A model generated the notes under the pieces. The model searched no databases, had not been told where the DNA came from, and saw nothing but the letters and a program-made list of their open reading frames with translations. From Porites lobata (lineage: Eukaryota > Cnidaria > Anthozoa > Scleractinia > Poritidae): a stretch of DNA of 64,000 nucleotides. This document shows positions 47,101 through 60,303 of the stretch, piece by piece (within the stretch, counting starts at the first letter, position 1; the number at the start of each line of letters is the position of its first letter). The stretch lies in NCBI GenBank assembly GCA_942486035.1, contig CALNXK010000039.1, positions 1,998,501 through 2,062,500 on the forward strand, given 5' to 3'. The translations under genes and the position numbers were made by a program.

Positions 47101-50100
47101 GCAAATGCAGTGATATTATTAATGTAACCATCAGGTATGTTCTACCCACGAGGTCACAAAGAGAAAGTGTAATGATTATTATTAACGTAACCTTCAGGTA
47201 TGTTCTACCCACGAGGTTACAGAGAGCAAAAGCAGTGATTATTATTTTAAATGTAACCATCAGGTATGTTCTACCCACGAGGTTACAAAGAGAAAATGCA
47301 ATGATTATCATTAACGTAACCTTCGGGTATGTTCTACCCACGAGGTTACAGAGAGCAAATGCAGTGATTATTATTAATGTAACCATCGAGTATGTTCTAC
47401 CCACGAGGTTACAGAGAGCATGCAAATGCAGTAACAATTATTAGATTTTAGTGCAACTATCAGGTTGAGTTCTTCCATTAAAAAAGTTTTTTGCTAGGGT
47501 TAAACAAGTTTGGCTTTCATGAGTTTCAAGGTGCAAGAAATTATCAGTATAATTATAGCACACAAACATTGTCATCTAATTTTTCGCACGTAGCCGGAAT
47601 AAGCCAAGAGATGAAGCATATATAACGGAAAATCGTCCTCAGATGATCTCCATATTAAGTAAATGATACTAAACGTTGCGAAAGAAATTATTGTTTGTAT
47701 CCGTCCTATCCATCGTAAAAGCGAGGGGTCATCGCATGACATCCGGTATATTAAACAGAGGTAATACGCACGGGTTTCACGAGTTGTATGCACTATTTTT
47801 CGCCGAGAAACAAATTTAAACTTCAATTCTTACCTTACAGTAGTCCGTTCTTTTACCTTGCATTCGACAACAAATCTGTTAAAGGCGAACAAAGCGATTC
47901 CGGCACTCTTCTTTATGATGAGTAGCAAGCCGCAGGAACTGAAGCCGCTTGACTGAAGTAAAATCCACCGATATGCGCGGCATTCTCACTACAAATATAA
48001 ACAAACGTCGCGGAGAAAAAAAGACGAGGAGGAAAAAATGCCAGATCTTCGCCTCGGCAATGTATTCCAGCTACCATGCCGGCGTATCTCTAGAAGGTGG
48101 ACTCGACGTGGGACAAACCTTGTGATCTCTTTTTAGAAGCCCTTTGCGCGCAAACTAATTTATTCTGGCGCGAAATGAAGAATATGTATACTGAAATCTA
48201 ATCCACAACAAGAAGATTTTCGCACTGTAGCGCGACATACTAAATGCCTATTTTTACAAGTACGCGGAGAAAGTGGTCCACTAGTTTAACTATTTTAAGA
48301 TGAATTTACTCCACAAAAGCAAAATGAAATGTTTTATCTCTATGTTGTTTACGTGCCTGATTAGAAGGCAGAAGTAAATTCATCATACAGACCCCATCAA
48401 AATGAAAGTACACGAATGAAACGGAATAAGTCTGGGACGGTTTAGTTTCTACTCAGCAGCTTCTTTGCTTTTATAACAAAAATTTAATGTTGCAGTCTGT
48501 TTTAAACGTTGGCATATCAACGCGCACAGTCACTGAATGAAAACAACAGTCACGATCACGTTCTTCGAAACCGACCAGACGCGCGCGACCTACCACTGTT
48601 ATGGTAAGCAATTATCCTGAAGGTGTTAATGTTCCCGTGACAGTCTTCGCACTAAAGGTGTAAATGGTAAACCGAACGGTCGCTTTGATCATCAGAAAGA
48701 CCTGTCAACTTTGATGATTTAACTGATTAAATTACGGGACAGAAATTTTACTGCATGCGGCTCCTCGTGTCATAAAAACCTTAGCGGATAAATCAAATTC
48801 AACATGACGATAAGGATTGTTGAACGTGGCGGTGTAGACACTTCCACGACCCATATCTAATAACCCTTTTCATTCAAGAAAATACCTTTCGCTAAGAAAA
48901 CAAAAGACAGTGAAAAAAAGCTACAAATCTTGATGCCGAAAACTACAAAGATGTATGCTTCGATTTATGTACGATTGGAGAATATTCATGTAACCCCTTT
49001 GCATATTTTTGTATATTTTTCTTTACAGTAAGACTCTCGTATGGTAAATATAATTGCCGGCATAATCTAATATTCTTTTTCCTCAAAGGTTAGTGAGATA
49101 GAAGTAAAGCTCCCAAGGGCAAGCACGGTGGTCAGCCATATATATCATAAAAAGTCCTAGACTATGAGTAGTCCCGCATTTTCCTCAGGGATACTAGAGC
49201 GCGGAAAATAGTCGCGAGCGCGCGTGAAAGTAGGCACCCACCAGTAAGGTAACTCACGTAGGGAAGAGCACCAGATATCTCGCTTCTCTTCGCGCGTGGT
49301 GATTTTCACTCGCGCTTGCGTATTTAGCTCCCTCAACTACTCGCAGTCTAGAGCAGTTCCCACCCTTGCTAATATAAGTAGCTTCCGCCACAAAGATTGT
49401 TTACTGTTTGCCGCAGATAGCCAATGTGTTGCTGCATAACAAGGGGAAATGGGACACCGGTACAGAGTTGCTTGACGACAACATGGATGAGCGTTTGCTT
49501 CTTTCTGAGCGGCGTCCAATCCTTGTAGTCTGCTATACCAATCATGCCCTCGATCAGTTTCTAGAAGGAATCCACAAGTTTCATCCCAAGGGTATCGTTC
49601 GAATCGGAGGACGAAGCAAGAGTGAGGTTATGAAGGCTTGTAGTTTGTCAGAGCTGAAGCACAGGATGCACAAGGTAAGAGTCAATTGTCACGTCGAGGA
49701 TGAGCTATACTTTTCTTCACTCCTCAACCACCCCTGTATACCTTTCAAGCAGACGCCGCTTGTAATCCAAGGTCCCGGGTAAAAGGCCTGACGAAAACCA
49801 TAGACATATCGCGAACACCTTTGATAAACCGAGCACATTAAATGGTGAAAAAAAAGCAGAAATGGCCGTGTGTCCACAGCTTGTTGAAATTAAATTCAAA
49901 AACTACGAACGAAAATTCATAGTTTCTGGCAGTAACAAAGCAGAGCAGCTTAAAATTGGTTGTTTCTCGCAACTGAATAAGTGATCGATAGGGATAAGGA
50001 TTCGTAGCCTTTAAACAGAATTATAAAACTTTAAGAACAAGATACCGTCTAGTAGAACTACCTTATGCATCTGTAGTAGGTCGAAATGAAATTCAGGTTA

Positions 50101-53100
50101 AAATGGTTTCAACCAAGTTTGATTCTAAGTTCCTTTTGTTTGCTACACCAAATTATTCAGGAAGGAAATTGAGACTCGAACTTCATTGAAATCAATATAA
50201 GCTGGATTTCATTTTGACTCCAATCATACCCAAAGCAATTTGCGGGTCACTTGTGAAATACACCAAAGAAGATTCCACAAACATCATGGATTTCCTTACT
50301 TTCGTCGGTAGCTGTTATATATATTAACCTGTTAATTAGCATCACCTGCCACCTCGATTTACATTCTGAAATAAGTTCTATTTTTTCTCTTTATTTAGGA
50401 CAAATCAGCTCCGGTTCAAATAAGAAGGGCTTTTTACGATGCACACCAGGAAATGGACCACACAACAGCAAAATTACAATCAGCAGCTGAAGACCTGAAA
50501 AGGTGCTTTGAAAACCTGCTACACGAAGATGATCTTCGTCAACGCGCATCATCAAGCATGACTGTTATGCATTACCAGTCTCTAAAAGAGCCTTTTGACG
50601 GATTTTTTGGGCGAAAGGACAGCGCTATCCTTCAGTGGCTAAACCTCTCTTGGAACTCGGCCAACCCTAACCAAGGTAAGAAGCTATTAAAAGTAGAAAA
50701 ATTAAAATTGTAGACGTTAAGACGAACCATTAAGTAAGGCAATTGCCCTTTTCTCTTACTGATGTTTTTGACCACTCGTAAAGCCTTGGAAGTGTTTCCT
50801 CCCCACGACATACTGTGAGTTCAAAAAAGGATAACAACTGATTGTTTCTTCTTTACTTATCAGCGCCTGTACAGCCCGTAGCAGTGTTCCCACTGAATAG
50901 CCAGTGTCGTGGACTGGAAAGAGTGTCAAGAGCCAAGCTAGCAAGTTTTTCCCGTGTTGCATCGGCCCCTGGGCCGGACGGAACGCAAGGTGGATCTATT
51001 CATCTACGAGGAATTCCTAATTCGTTCATTGAAATTCCAAATCACGTCGGGAGTGACCTGGACACTAGGACTTCAATCACACTCCTCATGCACGTGTTTC
51101 CGGTCGGAAACAGAGGTCCTATCCTAAGTTTCCATGAAGATGGCCTAGGAGTCCAGATATGGCAAGAAGGCTTGGAAGATGGAAAGGGAATTCTAACGGT
51201 TCGTTTTGTCTGGAGAGATTTTTCCCAGCCTCTAGCCCTTTCAAAGGCAGTGTTGACCATGAACGCTTGGAACTTTATTGGTGCCTCTTATGATCATGAT
51301 TCTGGAATTGCGCGTCTATGGCAAAATGGAAATGCAGTAGAGGCGAAGTTTATAGGCAGCAAAATGGAGTTAGCAACTCAGTTTTCCATCCGAATCGGAG
51401 CCATAGCTTCTGCCGGACCAGGTCATTGCTTTCAAGGGCGGGTTCGCGAGCTTCATGTATTCAATGAATCCCTCGGAAAAGAAATGGTCCGAACTGTTGG
51501 TGGAATTGCTCAGGAAGGTAATCGAGTATGCTAGTCAATTCACAAAACTGTGCCTACTGTAGAATCATCAACCTTTCGCTTATTAAGTCACAACGAAAGT
51601 CATGAACAGTAATTCTAACTCTCACCATTTGCGCTCCTCTAAAGGTGGTGCAGCAGGACAAGATGGGGATGAAGGAGGCGAGGGAGAAGAGGAAGACGAC
51701 ACTGAGGATGCGGATGTGTTGTACGAAGCAGATGTTATGCAGGACCAACGACTTCTGGATAATGATGACGTAAGAGTGTTTGGCACGAAATCGGCGGGCC
51801 TAAAAGGAGCAAGACTGAAGGTTGTGGATCCCTTTGCTTTTGCTGGAGGATCTGAAGACGGATGGCAGGTCCAGAACGCCGATCGGCTCAAAAAGAGGTT
51901 AAAGAGAACGATCATTCAAGAGCTGAGCAAAAAGGATGTCATGCCAGATGAAAGAGCAAAAATGGTGAGCTGGAAACAAAAAAACAAAAAGAAAAAAAAA
52001 CGCCCTGTTTAGTCTGGTTTCTCAAAATGATGACAGAGCTTTATTTTAATGCAGTCAGCATGTTACATTGCGGTTTGCTTTTAAAGTGGTTTTCATGTGC
52101 CTACACTTACGCTTTAACTTTGTCTGTGCCATGCACGCAAAATTCATTTTTTTTCAAATGACAAGCATTGACTGACGGCAAGAGAAGCCCTTTACATAAA
52201 TAGCTCTGATATTTGAACAAAGATACTTTCTTACAAATATTAATCCTCTCCTTCATGATTCTTAACTAAGGAATTTTTACAGGAGTGTAAGTTTAAGGAT
52301 ATACACCGGTAAGTATTTTTATTCAGTCTTGGAGACATTTATGCAAGAACACCATGTAAAGATGACAGAATGAATGTAGATTTGACTCGCATTAATCTTA
52401 ACGGAAGGCTACAAAAAAATCAGTCACCCATTCCCTACAGCGTTGTAATCTGAAACTCCTTAGTTTGATTTAATGCTTCTTTTATCATGTAGGTACGAAA
52501 TGTATGGAGGTTAAGTGTAAACGATCGCTGGCGTTTGTACCGACGTTGGCTAAAGGATGTGAGCGATGGTTACCGCCAAACTATCTCGCTTTTCCAGGAA
52601 CAATTTGAAGAGGGTGCTAAACGACTAAAGGACATAAAAAACATGGAAGACTTTGAGATACTCAAGAACGCTGACGTCGTTGGTATGACTACCACGGGTA
52701 TGTTTGATAAGTGCTTCTGGCAGGTTGAACTTGCACAATGACGAGAGGAAGGGAGCGAAAAAAGGGGTCTAAGTAAAACAGTGGTACAGTTTCTCAGTCG
52801 TTATCTCTGCCACTGTCGTTTTACAACAGTTGAAATTGGATTTTAGTGTAACCTAGCCATGGCTTGATAACCAGACCATCGATCGTACTGATCATCAGAG
52901 ATTCGTTTGAGGCCATTTTATAGTAAGCTGAGGACTTTTTAAAACCGTTTCAAGCGTTACTTTTTCATAATTTTCATGTAGGTGCGGCAAAGTTCCGCAA
53001 GCTGCTGCAGAGACTGAAACCGCGAATAACGATTGTAGAGGAAGCCGCTGAGGTTCTCGAGTCGCACATTGTTACTTCTCTGACTTCCGGATGCCAGCAC

Positions 53101-56100
53101 TTGATTTTGATTGGTGATCACCAGCAACTCCGCCCCAATCCCACTGTCTTTGAACTCGCCAAACACTACAATTTGGACGTGTCCCTTTTTGAAAGAATGG
53201 TAAAAAATGGAATGCCTTTTGAGCGGCTACGTCTACAGCACCGGATGAGACCGGAAATATCCAAGATGCTCGACCACATTTATTTCAACCCTAAGTTGGA
53301 GAATCACAAATCAGTGCTGAATTTTGCAAACATCAAGGGCGTGAATCGTAACATGTACTTTGTGGATCATGACGAGAGCGAGGTAGGTCTCACTTTCACG
53401 AAATGCAATACTCCCTTAATGTGTCGCTGTCAATATTAACAGTATAATGCTAGCTTTGTGCAAAGGCGGAGTCTAGAGGACACAGAAAATAACCACGAGG
53501 ACAATGGTGACAAGTTGGGTGGAATTCTGTAAAACTCAATTTTGTGATTTATCTCTACAATTGTCCTACCCACCCAAAATTGCGCTGTCATAAACACATG
53601 CAATGCACAGCTGACTTACCGTATTCAGGTGCAACAAGTATTACAATTGATGGTAGGTAGTTATAGTTGCCACTGTATTTCTCATTAGTAACCCAGAAAT
53701 CGCATGTAACCTAGTTTCGAGATTCAAATTTCTCATTTCTTACCGTAATGCAGTTTCCTCCCACTAACCTCCACTATTTTCAAGACATTTTTGTTTCTGG
53801 AATTTCAGGAATATCAGGAGGAGGGAAGAAGTAGGTCTAATGAACACGAAGCAAAGTTTGTGGCTGCTCTTTGTCGCTACTTAATCCTTCAAGGTTATGA
53901 AAGGGAACAGATTACAGTCTTAACAGCCTACACAGGACAATTAATCCAACTGAAGAAGGAGATGCCTAAGGATTTCTTCCGAGGGGTGCGAGTGTGTGCG
54001 GTGGACAATTTCCAAGGAGAAGAAAACGACATCATCCTGCTGTCGCTTGTTCGAAGCAATGAGGACGGAAAAATCGGTTTTCTTCAGACTGAAAACCGGG
54101 TTTGTGTCGCACTGTCTCGGGCTAAGAAAGGTTTCTATTGCATTGGCAACATCAGTCTTCTGAAAGAAAAGAGCCCACTGTGGAGAAAGATAATGGACGA
54201 CATGGAAGAGCGCGGTAATGTCGGAAACGCTTTGACACTCTCGTGTCAAAACCACCCACGGAACGTGATTCAGGCGTCATGTGCAGATGACTTCAAGAAA
54301 GCTCCCGAAGGGGGATGTACAGTGCCTTGTGCTACCAGACTAGCGTGTGGTCACGTATGTGAAATGGTGTGTCATCCAACAGACCCGGAACATAAAGAGT
54401 ACCAATGTAAGAAACCATGCGCTAAAATCCTCTGCAGAAGAAATCACATGTGTTCCAGGAGGTGTTACCAAGATTGTGGACCTTGTTCGGTGCTCGTGTT
54501 AAAAACCCTCCCAGGTTGTGGCCATGTTCAGAAAGTCCCTTGCTACAAAGATCCATCTGAAGTGAAATGCACGTCACCTTGTACTAAGTTTCTACCAAGA
54601 TGTGGGCATCCTTGCCAAAACATTTGCTCTGAGGCGTGTACAGTGGAGTGTACCGCCATTACACTGAAAACCTGGCCTTGTGGGCACAAGAACAAGACAG
54701 CGTGTCACGTGAATCCTATGCAGACTCCTTGTAAGGCACCCTGTGGAGAGACGTTGAAGTGTGAACACCCTTGTGTTGGTAAGTCTGAAAGCAAGTTTTC
54801 AAAATAGATCGATTAACTCATCTGGCTATTTCCTTCAACAAAAAGTAGGCAACGACCAAAGAAGATACAACTAGCCTTGACAATGATCTCTCATCTCTTG
54901 CTTAAGTTGGTAAAACGTTTGATACCGATGCTCAGAGATCATTTCAGCAATGTTTAATTTCTCATGCTTTTTAATTGTTTTTGTTTTTTTCACATGTCAG
55001 GTAATTGCAGTCTGTGTTTTCGCGGTCGAGTTCATGTCCCTTGCAAGAAAAACTGCGGCCGTACCCTATTCTGTGGTCATTCCTGCTCTGAGCCTTGTAC
55101 CAAAAACTGTCCCCCGTGCAAAGAACGCTGTGGCAACTCCTGTACGCACAGCAAGTGCAAGAAAAAATGTGGCGAGCCTTGTGAGCCTTGCAACGAGAGA
55201 TGCAGTTGGCAATGTGTGCATCACCGATGCACTAGATTGTGTGGACAGCCATGTAATCGTCAGCGATGTAACGAGCCGTGTAAAAAGCCTCTTCCTTGCA
55301 AGCATCCCTGTATTGGTCTTTGCGGGGAACGATGTCCAAAGAAGTGCCGAGTGTGTCATAAGGATGAGGTCACCGAGATTTTCTTCGGAACTGAAGACCA
55401 CGAGGACGCAAGGTTTGTAGAACTGGCTGATTGTGGTCATGTGTTTGAAGTCGAGATGATGGACCAGTGGATGGACCAGGCCGAGGCAGGGGATGATGGA
55501 AAGGATGTTGATGTCCAGCTCAAGCGCTGTCCCAAGTGCTCAACTCCCATTCGTACCAGCTTGAGGTATGGTAACATTGTTAAGAAGATTCTTGCTGACT
55601 TCGAGGAAATAAAGCGAAAGATTCTACTTGGAAAACAACAGCGTGAACAAGCCGTTAGTGGGCTAAGTTTGAAAGCACAGAAGATCAAGTTGTTCCCAAA
55701 GGAACAGAAGAAACTTGAGGAGTCACTGCTTCTCAAGAATCTTACAGATGAACAAGTGAATGTGTTTGAGAACCAGATCAGCCTGTTGTCCTTCCTCCAG
55801 GAACTCAAGGTTAAGATACACAAAGGCGCAAAAGCTGAGAGTGAGAGAGCGCAAGAAAGCTATCACTCATCAAGACTACTGCAGGAAAGGAAAGAAGAAC
55901 TAGACAGTCTAGTGGAAAAACTCCGATTCCGTGTCATGGAGACTCGGGCGCGGTTCAGTGACCAAGAGTTAGAGGAACTGAAAGAGGAGATGTACAGAAC
56001 ACAGCTTGCTGTTGACTTAAAGATTCTGAAGATGCAGCTTGACATCCGAGGACATAAGCTGAACGCCACTGATTCCGTGAAAATTGACCTCGTGCAAAGC

Positions 56101-57400
56101 GCCTTGGATTCTGAGAAAGTGATTGGTAAGTGGATTGACAATGAAGGACAGAGATGAAAAACGCAATGATGATATAGAAGAATAGCAACTAAACAGCATC
56201 ATAGGTCTAAAGTTCTAACAAAAACGAATCCCAGTGCTTGGGTAATTCTTTATTATAGCTGTGTTACACCACGGGCTGATGTTTTAGCGTATATAGGTAA
56301 ATACAATCTACGAGCTCTGAGGGTTCAAACAAAAACACCATCGTATATATAACGAATCGTTGTAATTAAGTGTGAAGACAAGTGTTTAACACCGGGATGG
56401 GGGTGAGGGGGAAGGGGCATCCAAAGAAAGCGGAGAAGGGAAATGTTGTAACTAACTTCATTTGAAAGCATTACGGATATACATTTCGCAACTTCAAACA
56501 TGGTCATGAATTATAATACCATTTGTCATATCAAAATCCAAGCAAAATTGTTATGGTCATAAATCCCCAACCATATTGCGTACTCACTGTGTAGTTTCCA
56601 GCATAACTTTGAAAATTTCTATTTCAAGCGTCTCTCCTAAATCCCAGTAAAAGAATCATGAACGAAACACTTTTTCTGGGTTCATTTTAGGAAAAGACGT
56701 CAGAGACCGTTATACAACTCGCATAAAGCGGATCGGACGATTGTGCGGACTTGAAGTGTTTTACCAGGAAGTCACCCGACAAGAAAAAGACCTGATTGTG
56801 AAGGCCATGGGTTTAACACAAGGACATTGGTTCAAGTGTCCAAAGGGTGAGTATAGCCTCTCAGTCTCCTAGACTATTCAGAAAACACACAATTTCCAGC
56901 TGTTAATGCATTGGATAAGACGAGTCGACTCTTTTGAATTACCAATTTCCCGATGAACTCTATAACTCAATGAGAGCAAGAGTGATAGATAAAAACAGTT
57001 GACGGCTTCCCTAGAATAAGTAAACCCCGCCAACCAATCGCCCCCTCAACCGGCGTCCGTTCTTTCTTTCGCCGAAAATTTAAATAACGGCGCAAGCTTC
57101 ACCACCTTTATAACATCTCCCCTCCTTACTAAATCCTAGGTTACCCCGCTGCCCAGTTTGAATGATCCGCGGGTGTATTATCACTCTTATCTCATTATAG
57201 GACACATTTACTGCATCACAGAGTGTGGTGGGGCGATGGAAGAGGGCCGCTGCCCGGAATGTGGCTCAGCGATTGGTGGTCAAAATCATCGTCTGAGAGA
57301 TGATAATCGGGTAGCAAGTGACATGGATGGAGCTCGTTTTGCTGCCTTTTCTGACATGGCAAATATCCACAACTTCGACCCAAACGACTTGCGATTTTGA
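41154..57400 (+). CDS. ZNFX1: ZNFX1-like NFX1-type zinc finger helicase with inserted LamG domain
   Basis: Sixteen exons join in phase to about 2104 residues: 41154-41913, 42153-42622, 42988-43143, 44511-44635, 45393-45472, 45738-45895, 49417-49674, 50399-50675, 50864-51517, 51645-51964, 52493-52697, 52982-53382, 53809-54778, 55001-56125, 56691-56846, 57201-57400. Visible parts: RG-rich tail (30-61); helicase motif I GPPGTGKT (571-578); Ia VVCYTNHALDQF (about 620-632); LamG-like domain (about 768-970); acidic linker; motif II VEEAAE (1173-1178), III GDHQQLRP (1199-1206), V VDNFQGEEND (1353-1362), VI VALSRAKKG (1388-1396); NFX1 Cys/His fingers (about 1435-1725); RING-like segment (about 1727-1800); coiled coil (1810-1985); RZ finger with C2036, H2040, C2056 and C2059. 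Vertebrate ZNFX1 is a cytoplasmic dsRNA sensor; nematode ZNFX-1 acts in small-RNA inheritance. Innate RNA sensing is inferred here. The frame is open upstream of the ATG to the acceptor at 41138, so an earlier start is possible. Confidence 0.93.
44327..44380. repeat. Hairpin in ZNFX1-like intron 3
   Basis: Arms GAAGAATTATGGAGATC and GATCTCCATAATTCTTC around a 20-bp loop, probably a small MITE. Confidence 0.8.
46737..47450 (+). repeat. Minisatellite, about 63-bp unit, in ZNFX1-like intron 6
   Basis: About eleven tandem units, each with GTAACC near its start and GGTTAC about 25 bases later, so each can form a small stem. Units also share TATGTTCTACCCACGAGG and an ATGATTATTATTAA tail. The near multiple-of-three unit creates long repetitive open frames on both strands that are artefacts. 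The host intron (45896-49416) is the gene's longest, and the rest of it shows nothing else recognisable. Confidence 0.95.
50864..51517 (+). other. Symmetric exon encoding LamG/ConA-like domain
   Basis: This 654-nt exon (218 codons) enters and leaves in phase 1. It encodes the whole domain: FPLNSQCRGLE, APGPDG, GGSIHLRGIPNSFIEIP, SITLLMHVF, GPILSFHEDGLGVQIW, WNFIGASYDHDSGIARLWQN, IRIGAIASAGPGHCFQGRV and LHVFNESLGKEM. The order of strands (PL-----G, PGP-G, S-I-IP, SIT, W-F-GA-YD---G-A-LW--G, IG------FQGR--E--VFN--L) is that of laminin-G-like 3 / concanavalin A-like domains common in extracellular cnidarian proteins. Skipping it joins exon 8 to exon 10 in frame. Confidence 0.85.
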
Positions 57401-57534
57401 TGATATTTTTAATTTCGCGTTGACCTTTTATTTACCATAAATCTTAAAACTATACAAAATTGTGTAAAAGGAGGTGAGCGTAGACTGTGCTTTTACGCAG
57501 CTTTCCTTTGAACAGTAAAATCCTAATTGCTGCA

Positions 57535-57540
57535 AATAAA
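57535..57540 (+). promoter_or_regulatory. Polyadenylation signal of ZNFX1-like gene
   Basis: AATAAA lies about 135 bases after the stop codon at 57398-57400, in AT-rich sequence. It is the first good signal downstream. Confidence 0.7.
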
Positions 57541-58108
57541 GATTTGGACCTACGTAGTGTTCAAGATTTAAGATACAGTGGGCATTGTTTTAACTTGGTA
57601 TTTTCTTTCTGACTTGTTTTTTTTTTGCCTATTTGTCAGTTTTATGTGTATTTTGGTGAATTTTTGGCCATGAGTATACTTTAGAAAGGCGATCAAAAGG
57701 GCCTTGAATCTTGTTAGCGTTTCATTCTGGACAAATAGGTCCAGGTTAAAATACTTTAAGCCAGCTTAGAGAGCTTTAAGGGTAACGGTTACTCCAAGGA
57801 GAAAAGGGTTTATTTCTTTCCTCTTTTCCTTCTAACATCTAACAAGAGATAGTGATAATTAGCTTTGAAGACATAGGAGACTGACAAGAACGAAGAATTG
57901 TCGACTTCTGACAGCTCGTCAGAAGTCCGGAATGCGGCTGTATGTAGCTATTTGCACACATGTGATGAAAAAAATGAGATAGGCAGGGAAACCTCCCGAA
58001 GCCAGCGACTTATAAGATGAGTACACCACTGAAGGGGTAGCTAATCCAAACGGAGTACACACGGTCATTTGAATTTATTTAACGTGGCAACGAGCTACAA
58101 TAGGTTTA
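57541..58108. other. Intergenic, no feature seen
   Basis: AT-rich sequence between the ZNFX1-like polyadenylation signal and the right duplicated block. I see no gene or obvious repeat. Confidence 0.6.
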
Positions 58109-58334
58109 AAGTTAAGGAATGGTTTTAAAATGAGTTGAAAAGCTGTCTTGAATTCATTTTAATCTCCAAGGTGAGAGTTCCATAGTTTTGGGCATCAAAA
58201 TAATAGGAACCTTAAGCGACGAGAACGTTGACATCCCGGATGTCAAAAATGGTAACCGGAAGTTGATATTTTCTTTCTCTCAGTGCCCTGACTCGTACGG
58301 CAGGAGTTATAAGAAAGGTATTCAGATTCGTTGT

Positions 58335-58405
58335 GTAAGGGATTCCGGATTCCGGAATCCACGGCGTGGAATTTAGAATCTAAAACTGTATTGGATTCCC
58401 TTACA
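58335..58405 (+). repeat. GGATTCC-rich repeat, shortened
   Basis: Counterpart of 296-475 in the right duplicated block, missing most of the middle. Confidence 0.7.
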
Positions 58406-60303
58406 TGGGACGAAGCGAGACATCAAACTTCCGGTTGCTATTCATGATATCCGGGACGTCAGCGTTCTCGTTGTTTAAGGTCGCCAATAGTATGAGTAGA
58501 CCATGTTACAGTTGTAAACTGAGTATTCTGGCATTGAGCGAGGCTGAAGGTGACCTTGACTTGCAAATCAAAGACAAACAAAGTCACCGCAATCCTCACT
58601 TTCATTGAAAGGCTATGTTACTCAGCGTGCAACTAAAAAGATTGGCGTATTGTTTTATATTAGGAAGCGGAGACGAACAGGTAGAGGGAGGGGATTGAAG
58701 GCAATTAGGCGTTTTGGTATGTTCCTGCAATTAATGTTACAAACGCGATTATTAATATTTTGGTTCAGTTTAAGTAGAAGGCCATATCTATTTTTATTAA
58801 ATACATTGATCCGTTATTTAACAGAAGCAAGTTAGTTACTAGCTCTTAAACTTTGCAAGGGTAAATTTCATGAACCAGCTCAAGCTTGTAAAAATGCAAG
58901 GAGAACACCTTAAAATAGTAATAAAGAGCAATCGAGATAGTTGATGTTTGTAGACTAAGGATTTTGGGCAATTCTCGCCCTTCCGCGATGCATTTTTAAC
59001 ACCTTACGTTGAAACATTGAGATTATTTCTTCAACAATTTTTTCTCACTAGCTCCCGCACGTTTGGAATCTATGGGCACCCAAACGCTGGGAAAAGATCT
59101 CTTGGCCATTTCCTCTGCAGTACTTCGCAGACACCGTTAAAGTGGGTCAAGTTTTCCCGTTAACACCCACGACCTCTCATTAGCTTTTACTGACCCACTT
59201 TCAGAAGAAACCAGTCCGAGGTTTTACGATTCTTTATATTTCAATAAAAAAAATACTTCATCTGTGAGACAAGCAAAAACGCTTAACCCAAGATAAGATA
59301 CCACCCTCGCAAACCATTCTGCTAATGAATTCTGAAGACTATTGGCTTGCACAGATCCTTTTCATGCCGGGGGCTGGATGTCGGTGTATGTGTTTTATTT
59401 TTTTTTGGGGGCGGGGGTTGGGTAGCTAGGCAGTTACATGGTGAAGAATATTTCAAAAGTTAACAGCGTACCTCGGTATTTCTTTATGTCATCTATATAG
59501 ACCCTTTACATTTGATCAAAAACCCTTACATCGCATTTTCGTACGTTGACACTGTTTGGTTGTACGCGTTTAATTTGTTTTCATTTGCACGCGTTTCTTT
59601 AACACCGGCAATCCAAAGAATTCTTTATCAAGGACTTGATATTATGGACTATTCAAACACATATATCATTACGTTGCTTGAATTACCCATGACAAACTTC
59701 CAGAGGCGTTAATGCAGTTAGTTAAGTTTCCTTGGCATGGCGTCTATGGTACACCAGCATCCTTGATTAACGCTACAAATGATGTAATGCTCGCTATATC
59801 GCTTTCCCATACACCTGCAGCGTGCGAAACCAGAATTTTTGTCACACACATTGTCACCGCTAGTGGACATTGAAACTTTCCGAAGGAAAAGTGCCTTGTT
59901 CCGCTGGGTTTGTTACTTGGGACGTTTTTGATTGGGAGGTCCCACCGGATAACATTGTTTCCCGAGAGATTGCTGAAGAATTCCCCCAGCAGCATTACCG
60001 AATATTGTACTGCCTACTCGCACATTTTTACTTCCCATTAAAATCTGTAAGACATTAAAAATCGTTTCTTTTTAAGGTACGTTAAAACGGGCAACAAAAA
60101 GGTGCAACTTGTTTTGCACCATTGCTGCAAAACCAGCTGAAAAGCGATGTTGCGCGTTTTACCACCCACGAATCAAATATGTCTTGCAACAATTAGGTTG
60201 TTGCAGGTTGCGAAAAGTTGTTGCAGAATGTAGAGAGTGGTTCTACTTTTTTAAACAAAATCTTTACATGTCGCGCGTTTTACCGGCACAAGGCAAATTT
60301 GTT

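Noticed and set aside
46625..47444. Long repetitive frames on both strands in the ZNFX1-like intron (repeated PTRLQREN... and its complement)
   Set aside because: They follow a roughly 63-bp minisatellite whose unit is close to a multiple of three; flanking exons splice across them and no domain is present.
49195..49330. GC-rich inverted words (GCGCGCGTGAAA / TTTTCACTCGCGC) before the motif Ia exon
   Set aside because: Looks like a remnant repeat; too imperfect to define an element or regulatory site.
54950..55420. 156-residue frame overlapping the zinc-finger exon
   Set aside because: Cys/His-rich zinc-finger coding in the main frame creates Val/Ser/Ala-rich open frames in others; the main frame continues the NFX1 fingers through exact splice phases.
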